The translations under genes and the position numbers were made by a program. A stretch of 64,000 nt of DNA, from the NCBI GenBank assembly GCA_964481145.1, contig CAYZTA010000014.1, positions 40,908 through 104,907 on the forward strand. Reading direction: 5' to 3'. Within the stretch, counting starts at the first letter, position 1, and the number at the start of each line of letters is the position of its first letter. Below are positions 8,666 to 19,008 of this stretch, piece by piece. The DNA comes from Sandaracinus sp964481145. GTDB lineage: Bacteria; Myxococcota_A; Polyangia; Polyangiales; Sandaracinaceae. Under the pieces are notes generated by a model. The model did no database searches and was not told the origin of the DNA. It saw nothing but the letters and a program-made list of their open reading frames with translations.

Positions 8666-8669
8666 TCGC

Positions 8670-11600
8670 TCAGCCCTCGTCTCCGAGCGTCATGCGATCT
8701 GCACCCGTGTGTGAGCGAGCTTCGAAATGCAGTTCCGAAATCGCGAAGCGAACGAGCGCCGAGACTTCGGGAAACTTCTCCACCTGTTCGATTCGCGCCG
8801 AAGGCACTTGGGGGATTCCTGCCTCCCCGCTGAGTTTGAGGAGCGCCGAGAGTGCCGTCTCGATCGAGCCCACCGCGAGGAGCGCGACCCGATCCCCGAG
8901 TTCGGAAGAAGCCATCGCCATACGCCGAGGATCATAATCCGGCGATCCTGCCATTTCGAAGACGATCGGACCGAGTTCGAGCGCCGCACGTCGTGGAAGT
9001 TGCCGCCCGACACGACGTCCGTATTCGAGAATCGTCCCCAGTTCGATCCCGGGCGCTCTGTAATTCGAATCGAAATGATGAACGAGCCCAGCCATGACGT
9101 TTGCGAGTTCGTCGGGTGGAGTGCGAACCGCCACCGAGAGCCCCAGCCGCGCGATCTCGAGGGCGCGAACAAAGACGAACATTTGCTCGGGTTCGCTCAC
9201 CGAGAGCAAATCCTTCCCGATCATCAAGACCGCATGGGGCGCGCTCGAGACAGGCACACACGCCCGAGGCGCAGTCTGAGTCACCCAAATTTCGACTTCG
9301 GGGATGTCGAACGAGCGCGCGATCTCGAGCACCAGGGATCGGACGCTGGGATTCGTGAGTCGCTCGGCTCGATAAGCGCGCAAGTCGAACGGAAGCACCT
9401 TCTCGAGCGCCGGCGCGACAGCACGTATCACCACGCGAACCGCGCTCGGAAGTGGCGCTGGAGACAACAGCTCCTCGATCGATTCGTTCAATGCAGAGAA
9501 CGCAGCGCCCCTGAGAGCACCTCGAAACTCGAGAGAGGGCTCTTCGACTCCAAGCGCCAAGGCTGCCTGTGCAACACAACGAGCAGCGTCTTCACGTCCA
9601 CGCCATCGAAGCACATGAGCCAGGCCCTGCCACGCCGACGCATCCGCGAGGTCAGAGGTCAACACATGGCGGAAATCGCCGGCAGCGCGGTTGGCGTGGA
9701 CGGCGAGGGCAGCTTGAGCATTCTGTCTGCGATAGAGCTCTGCGAGCGCTTGAAGCACCACGATATCGGTCGGATTCACGCGGCGCGCAGATTCGAGCAC
9801 CTGCTCGGCACGTCGTGGATCGTTCATCTCACGATAGACATCCGAAAGAGACAAGTGATGGTTGCGAGCCCGTTCGTAGTCTGGTTCAGAACGAGCGAGC
9901 TCGTGCAATTGTTCGGCAGCTCCTTGAAGCTCACCTTGACGGCGCAAGAGCACGGCGAGTCGCTCCATGGCCAAGAGGTCTCCTGGCACGAGCTTCAAGA
10001 CACGGCGATACGCAGCCTCGGCGCGCTTCGGGTCTGGAATGTGCGCATCATAGATTTCGCCGAGCGTAAAAAAGACCCAATGCAGCTCGTCGCGATCTTG
10101 GCGGAGGCGAGCGATTCGGATGAGCGCATCGGCCGCATCCCGATACGCATGGGCGCTCCAGCTCAACTCGGCGAATCGCTTGAGTGAATCCAGATGATCC
10201 GGTGTTTGCGCGAGCACGGCGCGAAGCGCTTCTCTGGCCGCGAGCGGATCACCGAGCGCTTCGTGGAGCTCCGCCGCGCGCCCATGCAGTCGAATGAGCA
10301 AGTCCACGTCGCCGCCCAGCGCGATTCGACGATGCAAGAGGTCGAGAAGCGTCGGATGGTCCTCTCGCAATTCGAGCAAATCTCGAAGACGCTCGAAGCT
10401 ATCGAGATAATCAGCGTCGATGTGACTCGTCGAGAGGAGCGCTGACACCGCGCGGTCTTCATCACCCATCGTGTCTTGCCAGAGGATCCCGGCTTGGTAC
10501 CAAAGAGCCGCCCGACGCTCTGGCAGATGCGCCGCACGAGCGGCGATTTCGAGCGCCTCGGCCGCCTTGCGTGAATCCCCTATCGAGGCGCGCAGGTGAG
10601 CGAGGAACTCGCCCGCCATCGGATGCTCAGGCGCCGACAGGACGGCCTCTTCCAGCATGTCCGCGGCTCGGGCCGCTTGCCCCTCTTGCAACGCGAGTGA
10701 GGCCGCCGCGCGAATCGCCTTCGTCGCACGCACCATCGGCATCTCCGCACGCGCTGCGCTCTCGATATCCATTGCCGCGGCGAGCTCTCCATGACCCGTG
10801 CTCCGCGCGGCAGCCGCGATGCGATGCACGAACCAAGGGTCGAGTCGCACACGGGACCCCACCCGCACGAGCAGCTCGTCTGCGGCATCGCCTCCTGCAT
10901 TTTCGTCCGAGAGGAGGAGGCGCGATGCGAACCTCGAGTGCGTCGCTGCATCGTCCGGATCTTCGAGAACCATCGCGAAGCACTCTTCGATCTGGATGAG
11001 ATCAGAGGGCCTATTTTGCGCGAGATAATAGCGCTCGAGCATCCGCAAACTCGGAAGATGGCCGGGATCGACCTCGAGAATCGCATGCAACGAAAGCACC
11101 GCGCTCGCGGGGTCTTCTCGGACCTCCATGTCGAGCAGAGCCAAGCGTTCGAGCGCGGTCACCCGCTCGAGATCCGTTTGCGCGTCTCGCACCTCGGAGA
11201 ACCGGCGTTCGGCCACACGCGCCACTTCTCCAGCCGCAAGCTCGGCGCGCTCGAGCGCCATGTTCGCCACTTCGTCATTCGAATCGTCCGCGACGAGCGC
11301 ACGGTAGAGCTCGGCTGCCCGGGCCGGTTCGGCGGCCTCTTCGAAGGCAGCTCCCGCCAAAAGACGAAACGCCCGCGACACCCCTGCGTTCGCGTCGTTT
11401 GCCGTATCGAGCAGCAGCTGCGCCCTCTCCGTCGGAGAGAAACCATCCGAGAGGCGAAGGCAAAGGTCGATCAGCACGGTGTCCCGAGGGACCTCGTTCC
11501 TGGCCCGCTTCAGGAACTCACTCGCCGCGAGCGGGTCCGAATCGGCGCGGAGCAAACTCGCTCGTACGAGATGAGATGCCGAGGGCAGCCCTCCTCCAGC

Positions 11601-14141
11601 GAGCTGCGCCATCGTCTCGTGCACTCGTTCCAAGGTCTCGACATCCGCAGCAGCACGCGCGGCGAACTCGAGTGAAAAGAGCGCGGGACCGTACGTGGGA
11701 ACGAGATCCAACGCGCGGAGATAGGCGTCGACAGATCCGGACACGTGGCCCGCATCCAACAACATTTGCCCCGCCTCGCTCGCCGAAGAAGCCCCACGTG
11801 GCCCGCTCGTGTGGCTCGACTCCTCCAGCAAGAGCACTGCCGCTTCTTCAGGATCGCGCTCAGCAGTCATCTGCGCGAGCCGTCGCAACACGATGGATGC
11901 CGTCGGAGCATTTCCTCGCGCTTCGCGGAGAAGCTGTTCCGCCTCGTCGGGCTCACCGCGCGACAGAGCGTGATCGTGAAGAACGAGCAACGCGCCCATT
12001 CGGTGTTCGGGCAGCGCACGATCGATCTCAGCACGCATGGCCTCGATGACGCTGGCCTCATCCTTCGCATGCGCACTGAGATCCAACCAGAGGAGTTGGG
12101 CCGTCAGCGGAGCTTCGTCCTCGCGGCGCGCCTCGGCGACGAGCGCGCGCTCATGCGTTTCAGCCTCTCGATCGAACACCAGACGGGCCGACGCCGCGAG
12201 CGCCCCCATGTCCTGCGCTGCGTGCGTGATTCGGTCGGGATCACCGATTTTTCTGGCGATCATCTCGCGGATGATCGGAATGGTCGGCAGGCGCGAATCC
12301 GCGAGGGCCGCCGCGTCGAGGGCTTGTTCCGCGCGGTCATCATCACCCGCCGCCATGTGGACTTCAGCGAGACGCGTGAGCGCCAGAGCGCGTTCCGTGC
12401 CGCCAGTCGCAGCCGCCCATGACTCGAGCGCTTCGAACGCGAGGGCCCCTTTCGAAGCCCGCAGCGCAGCCGCGACCCGTACGCGCAGCGAAGAAGAGCT
12501 CCGTGCCTCCTCCAACCATTGAGCGGCGCTCTGCGCCAGCTCTCGTTCGTCCTCTGCGCGCACCGCCAGCAGCGTTCGAGCCGCTCGGCGCATGAACGCA
12601 TCTCTCAGCGCCCCCTCCGGCATGGCTCGCGCGATGGTTCGAAGCACTTCTGCCTGTTCACGCCCATTCGAGAGGCGAGCCACTCCAAAGAGTGACTCGT
12701 ACGCCATCGGGTCGGCTTCGGCGGCTCGTCGATAGAGTTCGAGTGCGCGCTCGGGGTCTTCTGCCTTTTCGAATTCACGCGCTGCGCCGACCCACAACAC
12801 AGCGCGCATACGTGCGTCGTTCCAACCATCGCCGGCACGACGCAATGCATCGGCTGCCGCCGTGTCGCGGCCGAGTGCCGTTCGCGCCTCGGCCATCAAG
12901 AGAAGCGCCATCACGGACCGGGGGGCGAGCGCAGAGGCTTCGAGCGCAGCTTTCTCGGCCAATGTAGAGTCGAGCTGCTGAAGGTGAACCTCTGCGAGAG
13001 AAAGGAGCGTCGACACTCGCTCCGCCCGGGACAAGGGGAGCGCCGCTTCGGCCTCGAGCAGCGACGCCACATCCGCGAGCGCGTTGCGCTCGATCGCAAA
13101 AGAGCGCGCCATCCGCAAGGCCACGACATCACGCGGGTCTGCTTCCCGTGCCGCATGGACCTTCTCGAGCGCGACTTCCTTTTGTCCTCGCTCCAAATCG
13201 AGCTCGGCCGCAGCGACGAACAACCGCGCCTTCGCAGTGCTCGTGCTCACATTGGCAAGAGCGGAAAGCAGCTCGGAGCGCGCCTCGAGCGCGGCCTTCG
13301 AACGACCCACGAGGGGGAAGTGTTCGACGCGGGGTTTACGCGAACGAACGCTCCGACGCGCCGCAGCCGCACCGCGATCGGCATCCCCGCGGCGGGGCGG
13401 CGGAGCGACGTGCGGAACATCGTCGACATGTTCATCGACCTCTTCGGCCTCGATTTCCGGCTCGTCGTCAGCATCCGCCGTGATGAGGATCGACGGCTCA
13501 TCCGAATCATCGACGCCATCATCGTCATCGAAATACGAGATCTCGAGCGACGGTCGCTCGAGATCTCCCAACTCTGCGAGAGGAGCCTCGCTCACACGAA
13601 GTTCTGGCTCTTCGAGAGAAGTCTCCTCTGAATAAGTACGGGTATCTCCCTCGAATCCACTCAACATGTCGTCGATGTCGAACACCGCCGCAGCCGGTTG
13701 GCTCGCATGGGCGAGAGGGGATGGCGGAGGGCGGGTGATCGCAGAAACGTCTTCGTCCTCCTTGGCGGTCGCCGCGAGAGAGCGAATGATTTCTTCGGGA
13801 ATCGTTGTGAGTCCCGTCGTGGCTTCTTCTTCGAATTCGAGAGAGATATCGATATGATCGGCGCGGCGTCGAATCGAGGCCGACGACTGCGATGAAGTCG
13901 TCACCGCGGGCTTTGGTCGTAACGCGGGCGGTCGCGGCACGGGCCTTTTGAACTCGGCCGGATCGGGAGGCCGATAAAACGTTCGCGCCAGCTCCTTGAC
14001 CGGGGTGGGGGGTGCCTGGGGCAAAGGGGTCGGTTCCGCTGAACTGCCCTCGATGTCATCGTCCCAACCGACGAGGGCATCTCCCCAATCGAAGTCGGCG
14101 GAGGGGTCGCTCTTCTTCTTGTCGTCGTTCTCGTCACTCAT
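8670..14141 (-). CDS. giant TPR protein A (1823 aa)
   Basis: Probably a scaffold. Residues 1-270 are acidic, Pro/Glu/Asp-rich and apparently disordered. From about 270 to 1500 there are dozens of helical repeats with the TPR pattern (A..L...A, 'P.ds.....a...'), for example ALELYRRAAEADPMAYESLFGVARL and AYRRVLKLVPGDLLAMERLAVLLRRQGEL. The last 270 residues form a separate domain (PFDLRAYRAERL, MFVFVRALEIARLGL, RRAALELGPIVFE) whose order resembles the C-terminus of the neighbouring giant protein. There is no signal peptide or clear transmembrane helix, so it is probably cytoplasmic. ATG at 14141 overlaps the upstream stop by ATGA. No enzyme motif was found. Confidence 0.85.
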   Translation of the reverse strand: MSDENDDKKKSDPSADFDWGDALVGWDDDIEGSSAEPTPLPQAPPTPVKELARTFYRPPDPAEFKRPVPRPPALRPKPAVTTSSQSSASIRRRADHIDISLEFEEEATTGLTTIPEEIIRSLAATAKEDEDVSAITRPPPSPLAHASQPAAAVFDIDDMLSGFEGDTRTYSEETSLEEPELRVSEAPLAELGDLERPSLEISYFDDDDGVDDSDEPSILITADADDEPEIEAEEVDEHVDDVPHVAPPPRRGDADRGAAAARRSVRSRKPRVEHFPLVGRSKAALEARSELLSALANVSTSTAKARLFVAAAELDLERGQKEVALEKVHAAREADPRDVVALRMARSFAIERNALADVASLLEAEAALPLSRAERVSTLLSLAEVHLQQLDSTLAEKAALEASALAPRSVMALLLMAEARTALGRDTAAADALRRAGDGWNDARMRAVLWVGAAREFEKAEDPERALELYRRAAEADPMAYESLFGVARLSNGREQAEVLRTIARAMPEGALRDAFMRRAARTLLAVRAEDERELAQSAAQWLEEARSSSSLRVRVAAALRASKGALAFEALESWAAATGGTERALALTRLAEVHMAAGDDDRAEQALDAAALADSRLPTIPIIREMIARKIGDPDRITHAAQDMGALAASARLVFDREAETHERALVAEARREDEAPLTAQLLWLDLSAHAKDEASVIEAMRAEIDRALPEHRMGALLVLHDHALSRGEPDEAEQLLREARGNAPTASIVLRRLAQMTAERDPEEAAVLLLEESSHTSGPRGASSASEAGQMLLDAGHVSGSVDAYLRALDLVPTYGPALFSLEFAARAAADVETLERVHETMAQLAGGGLPSASHLVRASLLRADSDPLAASEFLKRARNEVPRDTVLIDLCLRLSDGFSPTERAQLLLDTANDANAGVSRAFRLLAGAAFEEAAEPARAAELYRALVADDSNDEVANMALERAELAAGEVARVAERRFSEVRDAQTDLERVTALERLALLDMEVREDPASAVLSLHAILEVDPGHLPSLRMLERYYLAQNRPSDLIQIEECFAMVLEDPDDAATHSRFASRLLLSDENAGGDAADELLVRVGSRVRLDPWFVHRIAAAARSTGHGELAAAMDIESAARAEMPMVRATKAIRAAASLALQEGQAARAADMLEEAVLSAPEHPMAGEFLAHLRASIGDSRKAAEALEIAARAAHLPERRAALWYQAGILWQDTMGDEDRAVSALLSTSHIDADYLDSFERLRDLLELREDHPTLLDLLHRRIALGGDVDLLIRLHGRAAELHEALGDPLAAREALRAVLAQTPDHLDSLKRFAELSWSAHAYRDAADALIRIARLRQDRDELHWVFFTLGEIYDAHIPDPKRAEAAYRRVLKLVPGDLLAMERLAVLLRRQGELQGAAEQLHELARSEPDYERARNHHLSLSDVYREMNDPRRAEQVLESARRVNPTDIVVLQALAELYRRQNAQAALAVHANRAAGDFRHVLTSDLADASAWQGLAHVLRWRGREDAARCVAQAALALGVEEPSLEFRGALRGAAFSALNESIEELLSPAPLPSAVRVVIRAVAPALEKVLPFDLRAYRAERLTNPSVRSLVLEIARSFDIPEVEIWVTQTAPRACVPVSSAPHAVLMIGKDLLSVSEPEQMFVFVRALEIARLGLSVAVRTPPDELANVMAGLVHHFDSNYRAPGIELGTILEYGRRVGRQLPRRAALELGPIVFEMAGSPDYDPRRMAMASSELGDRVALLAVGSIETALSALLKLSGEAGIPQVPSARIEQVEKFPEVSALVRFAISELHFEARSHTGADRMTLGDEG

Positions 14142-17100
14142 GGAGCGCCACCCAACTCACGACGCACCGCGATGCTCTGAGGCGAAATCCAATAGCGAAA
14201 AAGATCGAACGCCGCCTCATGGTCGCGGATGCGCTCACGGCTGGGGCGCTCACCGAGCACGCGCTCCAATACCGCCGGAAGATCATCGGCGAGAACGAGA
14301 CCTCCACGCCGCAATGTTTCGTGCGCACCGAACATGAATCGGCGCGCTTCGCGATCGATGTTCGAGATGCGCGAGACCACTTCGAGAACGGCTTTGCGCG
14401 CCCCACGTGACATCACTTTTGCAGCGGCGCGCGACATCTCGGCCAGCCCCGAACGCTCCTCCGAGACCGATGCACCCGCTGCACGTGCAATCGCCAGAAG
14501 TGCGGTCACACCTTCGTCGATGTCTCGTGTGAGAAAGGGTCCGATGCCCCATCGAAGCGCGAGCGCGCTCCGACCGAGCTCGAAGAGCCTCACATGCGAC
14601 AGCGGTGGCGTCACGGAGCGTCCCACGAGCCACGACGGTCGGCCCTTGTAGCTCGGAATCACCACGAACAGCTGCGGATCCGTCCCGCCCACCCATACAT
14701 CGCCTGCAGGTGCGCCCATGCGCGATGCCCACCCTGCGATCTCATGCGCGATCGGAGGCGCCGTCTTCGGTTGCGTCAGATCGCTTCGCGACAACCCCCA
14801 GCGGGCCGGCTCGAGCTTGTCCATCTGAACCAGCGCCTCGCTCGCGATTCGCGCGAGCTCGAGCATCGCTCCATCGAATCCGGGCGCGACCCATTCCGAA
14901 ACGTGGCGTTCGCCGAGTTGTTGCCCTGAAAGAACGCGCGGCTTGCGCATCGCGCCCTCCCACCTCGCGCGTTCGTCTTCGGAGGCCACATCGAGCGCCA
15001 CGAGCGCCCCCATCACGGTGATGGAGAGAACATCGTCGGCGCGCCACTCCGCGACGGTCGCCAACGCGCGAAGAAACTCGGGATCGGTGGGGTCCTCCGT
15101 CCACGCACGCCGCACGGATTCTTCGAATGTACGCGCTAGCTCGAAGCGACCTTCCTTCGTGAGCAGACGCGAAAGCGCCACCGCTGAATCGAGATCCGCG
15201 GGGAATGCCGCCAGCGCCCGACCATAGGCCGCAATCGCTTCCTCCGTGCTCTCTTTTCGTTCGAGCCAAAGCCGCGCCACGCGCCGTTCGAACGCAGCCG
15301 CCTCTCGCGGCTCGGCATGCACCCACGCCGCTGCCTTTCGAAGTGACGAGATCGCGATATCGATGCGCTCCGTTCGCTCGGCGAGATCTGCCATGCGCAC
15401 ACACAGCGCGCGATCGGCCAATCCGAGCGCTTCGACGCACCCGAGCTCATGAAGCGCGCCTTCCCCATCGCCAAGCTTCTTCTCGAGGAAATCGGCGGCT
15501 CCGAGACGAGCAATCCGCTTCTGACTGGCAGGGACATCGCTGACTTCCGCGAGTGTCCGGAGCGCTTCGACCGCATCCGTCCACGCTTCTCGCTGCACGT
15601 GAAGCTCGACCAAAAGCGCCAAGCCTCCGACATGCTCGGGCTCGAGCATCAATAGATTGTCCAGAGCGAGGAACGCCTGCTCCCGTTGTCCGAGGCCGCG
15701 ATGCAGACGCGCGAGCTCATAGAAAAGCGGCGCGAGGAGATCTGGGTCATCCGTGATCTCGGCCCGGTGCTTCACGAGCGCGAGCAACCCTTCATCATCC
15801 CCGCGGTCCGCGAGAAGATCGTGCAATCGTCCATATGCGATCACCCGCATGCCATCGACGTCGAGTGCAGCGCGCAATCGCCTCTCTGCGTCATCGTCTG
15901 CGTCGAGCTGATCCATGCACACCGCCGCGCTCTCTTCGAGAAGCGCAGCACGCAATTCTCCCGTCAACACCGAAGCCAGTTCGTCACAAGCACGCACGAG
16001 ATCGGTCCATCTCTCCGCATCGCGCGCCGCCACACGGAGGGCCTCCCACGACGCGAGGTCCGTCGGGTCTGCCGCCAGGACAGAACGCAGCTCGTCACAC
16101 GCCTCCTCGCCTCGCCCCGCAGCAGCGAGCGCTCGTCCTCGCGCCGCACGAAGCGAAGCCGCCGACTCCGGAGACGCATGCACGAGCCAACGACCCAAAG
16201 CCCCAGCGCGCTCGCTCGGATCCTCGACTTCGCCGAGCGCTTCCAAACCAGCGAGCGCGGCCATGAATCCCGCGGGCTCCGCCTCGGCGAGCTCCGTCGC
16301 CCGGAGGATCGCATCGTCATGGGGAGCGCCCGCGATCACGGATCCACGGAGGGAATGAACGATGAGCTCAGCCGATGCTTGGGCGTCATTCGTGGATTCG
16401 GAGAGCGCGAGAAGCGCCTCCGTCCGACTGCCTTCAGACACCCGATGCACGCCCCTCGATCGCCACTGGGTGACCCGCGCCCACGCATCGTGCTCTTCGA
16501 GTTGCAGGAGCTCGTTCGCGATTGGATCAGCCGAATTCGGATCCTCCATGAAATGGAGCTGAATTCCTCCGAGCTCACGCAAAAGCGCGATCCGGACGCG
16601 ATTCGATCCCTCGTCAGCGCTCTCCACGGCCGAAAGGAGTTGCTTCGTTCCGTCGAGGAGCGCAGTCGGCTGCGCGGCGCCGAGCAGCGCGAGATCGAGC
16701 GCAGCCATGGTGGCCAGCTCGCGCACGCTCGACGCGCCCCTCAGCGCCGCTTCGGCGCGGATGGGATCCTGCATTTCCAGTTGAAGATGTTCTGCGAGCT
16801 CGAGTGTCGCGATTCCCACGGGCTTGACTTCTTGCTCCGCGAGATGTTCGAGCACCTCGAGCATGAGCGCATCGTCGCGCGTCCGCTCGGCCAAGCGGTG
16901 CAGCGCCCAGAGCGGCCCGGACGCCGTGGGGTCACGCTCCCATGCCTCTTCGTACGTTCGCCGCGCAAGCGCCACATCTCCCGCGCTCTCCGCGGCCGCA
17001 CCTGCAAGCAACAATGTCGCTTCGGCGATCCGCCCAGCCCGTTCGGATTCGGCTCGCTCGCGAAGGAGATGCACGAGCGCGTCCGAGTCCCCCGATGCTC

Positions 17101-18943
17101 GAAGGATCTCCTCGAGGAGAGCCATCGCGTACCGGTGTCCCGGAACCACCGACAGGGCTTCGGTCAGGGCCTCCTTCGCCGAAGTGAGATGTCCTTCGCA
17201 GGCGAACGCACGGGCCGCAGCGCAAAGATGAGCCGCCTGCACGTCCGGCTCGTTGTTTTCACGCCGCGCAAGGCTCTGGTGGGCCCTTGCAAGCCGCGCA
17301 AAGTCACGACGCGACGCTGCATGCATGCGCGCCACATCGGGCGCCCATGCGGCTGCCTCGGGCGCCTGGAGGGCATATTCCAAAGCCGCCTCGAACCCCT
17401 CGTCATCCCCGAGGCGACGTTCGAGGTCGAGCCAATCGCGCAGCACCGCGCTGCGCTCGTCGGGCTCCACGTCGTGTTCTGCGCTCGACGTCAAAAACGC
17501 CCGGATCGCTTCGCGTGCGCCTGCCCCGTGATCGAAGCGAAGCCCCGCCCTTTGCCACTCGCGAAGCAGCGCCGTGTGCTCGGCGAGCGCGTGCTCCTCC
17601 ATGACGCGATGGGCCGCGGCATACAGCGCATGCGCGCGCTCCGCGTCACGCAAACGCGTGGCCGACACATGGGCGGCATGCCACAGCATCCAGGCTTTCG
17701 CGCTCGGATTCGCCGTCTCGGAGCGGCGCACGAGCTCGGTCATCCACGTCTCGATGCGCCCCTCGTCGGGCGTCGAGTTCATCCCAAGCTCATCCCACGC
17801 CGCGGCGATCACCGACGAGTTCGGATCCTCCTCATAGGCTGCGTTGAGCGCCGCTCGTGCTTCGTCGTATGCACCGCGCGATTGGGCTTCTTCCGCCACA
17901 CGAAAATGCAAAGACGCCGCGTGAGATCCGCGGATGCCCGTCGCAAGAAGCCAGCGCGCCTCGCTCGCCGCCGTCGAGAGGTCGCAAGCCCACTCGGCAG
18001 CGATCATCCGTTCGCGATGCAGGGCCACATCCAGAGGGCGAAGTTCGATGGCCTTGCCGAGATTCGCGAGCGCACCGTGTGCATCACCGCCCTCTTCGGG
18101 GCGAAGATGAACCCTCCTCAAAAGCGCGGCTTCCCGATAAAGCGCGACCGCCTTGTGCGCCTCGGAGTCGTTTTCCGTGGGGGCCGTTCGCGCCTTCCTC
18201 GCCCACATCGAAGCCCGCGTTTCGATCGCTGCGACGAGCTCGGGCACCGCCCCGTTCCGGCGCGCGAGCGCTTCGAGAGACACCACGAAGCGATCGTTAG
18301 GCACGGAGAGCATCGCCGCTTTTCGAGCCACGGAAAGCGCGCCCTCGATATCCCCGCGTTGCTCGAGGCCATGCGCGACCTCGACCCACAAAAGCCCTTT
18401 CAACACAGGTTCGGAGACGAGCTCTGCGCGCTTGGCGATGACTTCGAGTGCGCGGTCGAGCTCCCCCTGCGCAAACAAAGCACGTTCGAGGAAGAGCGCC
18501 GGCAACCGGGCGCCTTCGGGATGGTCGTCGATGGCGTTTTGATAGAGCGACAGGGCGAACTCGGGCTGCCCGAGGTGATCTTCATGCAGAGCCCCCCAGT
18601 CGACGAGGGCCGAAACCCTTTCATCGAGGGTCCTGGCATGATTCACCTGCGCTTCGTAGAGCCGACCCAAATTCTGGAAAGAACGGCGGCGCTCGAAAAT
18701 GCGAATGAGCGCGGAAAGGGGCGGCGAGAACGTTGGATCTGTATTGAACGCAGACAAATAGTGGCGGACGGCGTTCGCTTCTTCGCCCCGCTCCGTCTCG
18801 AAAAGCAGGCCGAGCTCGTACTCGAGCGCCGCACGCGTCGTGAGATCGACGACAACGTCCGCCTCGGCCCGCAACATGGCAATGCGGGCCTCGATGGCAT
18901 CTCGGGCGGGCTCGGGTGGAAGCGTGGGAGAAAGCGTCGTCAT
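14138..18943 (-). CDS. giant TPR protein B (1601 aa)
   Basis: Paralogue-like partner of the next gene downstream. Starting at MTTLSPTLPPEPARD, almost the whole length is helical TPR-like repeats (for example AVRHYLSAFNTDPTFSPPLSAL, ALSLYQNAIDDHPEG). A C-terminal domain of about 270 residues follows (VWVGGTDPQLFVVIPS, HVRLFELGRSALALRWG, GARKAVLEVVSRI), matching protein A in layout. It lacks the long disordered N-terminus of protein A. The ATG at 18943 is preferred; a TTG at 19012 would overlap the upstream stop but adds an odd basic/Cys segment. No signal peptide or catalytic motif is seen. The stop overlaps protein A's start, implying equimolar production. Confidence 0.85.
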   Translation of the reverse strand: MTTLSPTLPPEPARDAIEARIAMLRAEADVVVDLTTRAALEYELGLLFETERGEEANAVRHYLSAFNTDPTFSPPLSALIRIFERRRSFQNLGRLYEAQVNHARTLDERVSALVDWGALHEDHLGQPEFALSLYQNAIDDHPEGARLPALFLERALFAQGELDRALEVIAKRAELVSEPVLKGLLWVEVAHGLEQRGDIEGALSVARKAAMLSVPNDRFVVSLEALARRNGAVPELVAAIETRASMWARKARTAPTENDSEAHKAVALYREAALLRRVHLRPEEGGDAHGALANLGKAIELRPLDVALHRERMIAAEWACDLSTAASEARWLLATGIRGSHAASLHFRVAEEAQSRGAYDEARAALNAAYEEDPNSSVIAAAWDELGMNSTPDEGRIETWMTELVRRSETANPSAKAWMLWHAAHVSATRLRDAERAHALYAAAHRVMEEHALAEHTALLREWQRAGLRFDHGAGAREAIRAFLTSSAEHDVEPDERSAVLRDWLDLERRLGDDEGFEAALEYALQAPEAAAWAPDVARMHAASRRDFARLARAHQSLARRENNEPDVQAAHLCAAARAFACEGHLTSAKEALTEALSVVPGHRYAMALLEEILRASGDSDALVHLLRERAESERAGRIAEATLLLAGAAAESAGDVALARRTYEEAWERDPTASGPLWALHRLAERTRDDALMLEVLEHLAEQEVKPVGIATLELAEHLQLEMQDPIRAEAALRGASSVRELATMAALDLALLGAAQPTALLDGTKQLLSAVESADEGSNRVRIALLRELGGIQLHFMEDPNSADPIANELLQLEEHDAWARVTQWRSRGVHRVSEGSRTEALLALSESTNDAQASAELIVHSLRGSVIAGAPHDDAILRATELAEAEPAGFMAALAGLEALGEVEDPSERAGALGRWLVHASPESAASLRAARGRALAAAGRGEEACDELRSVLAADPTDLASWEALRVAARDAERWTDLVRACDELASVLTGELRAALLEESAAVCMDQLDADDDAERRLRAALDVDGMRVIAYGRLHDLLADRGDDEGLLALVKHRAEITDDPDLLAPLFYELARLHRGLGQREQAFLALDNLLMLEPEHVGGLALLVELHVQREAWTDAVEALRTLAEVSDVPASQKRIARLGAADFLEKKLGDGEGALHELGCVEALGLADRALCVRMADLAERTERIDIAISSLRKAAAWVHAEPREAAAFERRVARLWLERKESTEEAIAAYGRALAAFPADLDSAVALSRLLTKEGRFELARTFEESVRRAWTEDPTDPEFLRALATVAEWRADDVLSITVMGALVALDVASEDERARWEGAMRKPRVLSGQQLGERHVSEWVAPGFDGAMLELARIASEALVQMDKLEPARWGLSRSDLTQPKTAPPIAHEIAGWASRMGAPAGDVWVGGTDPQLFVVIPSYKGRPSWLVGRSVTPPLSHVRLFELGRSALALRWGIGPFLTRDIDEGVTALLAIARAAGASVSEERSGLAEMSRAAAKVMSRGARKAVLEVVSRISNIDREARRFMFGAHETLRRGGLVLADDLPAVLERVLGERPSRERIRDHEAAFDLFRYWISPQSIAVRRELGGAP

Positions 18944-19008
18944 CGTGTCCAGGACAGGACAGCGGGAGCTCACTATACCGAGACCTCGTCTGACTTTGAA
19001 CCCGAATC

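Noticed and set aside
8727..10187. Plus-strand open frame of 486 codons
   Set aside because: Antisense to the giant TPR gene A, with no ribosome site or domain.
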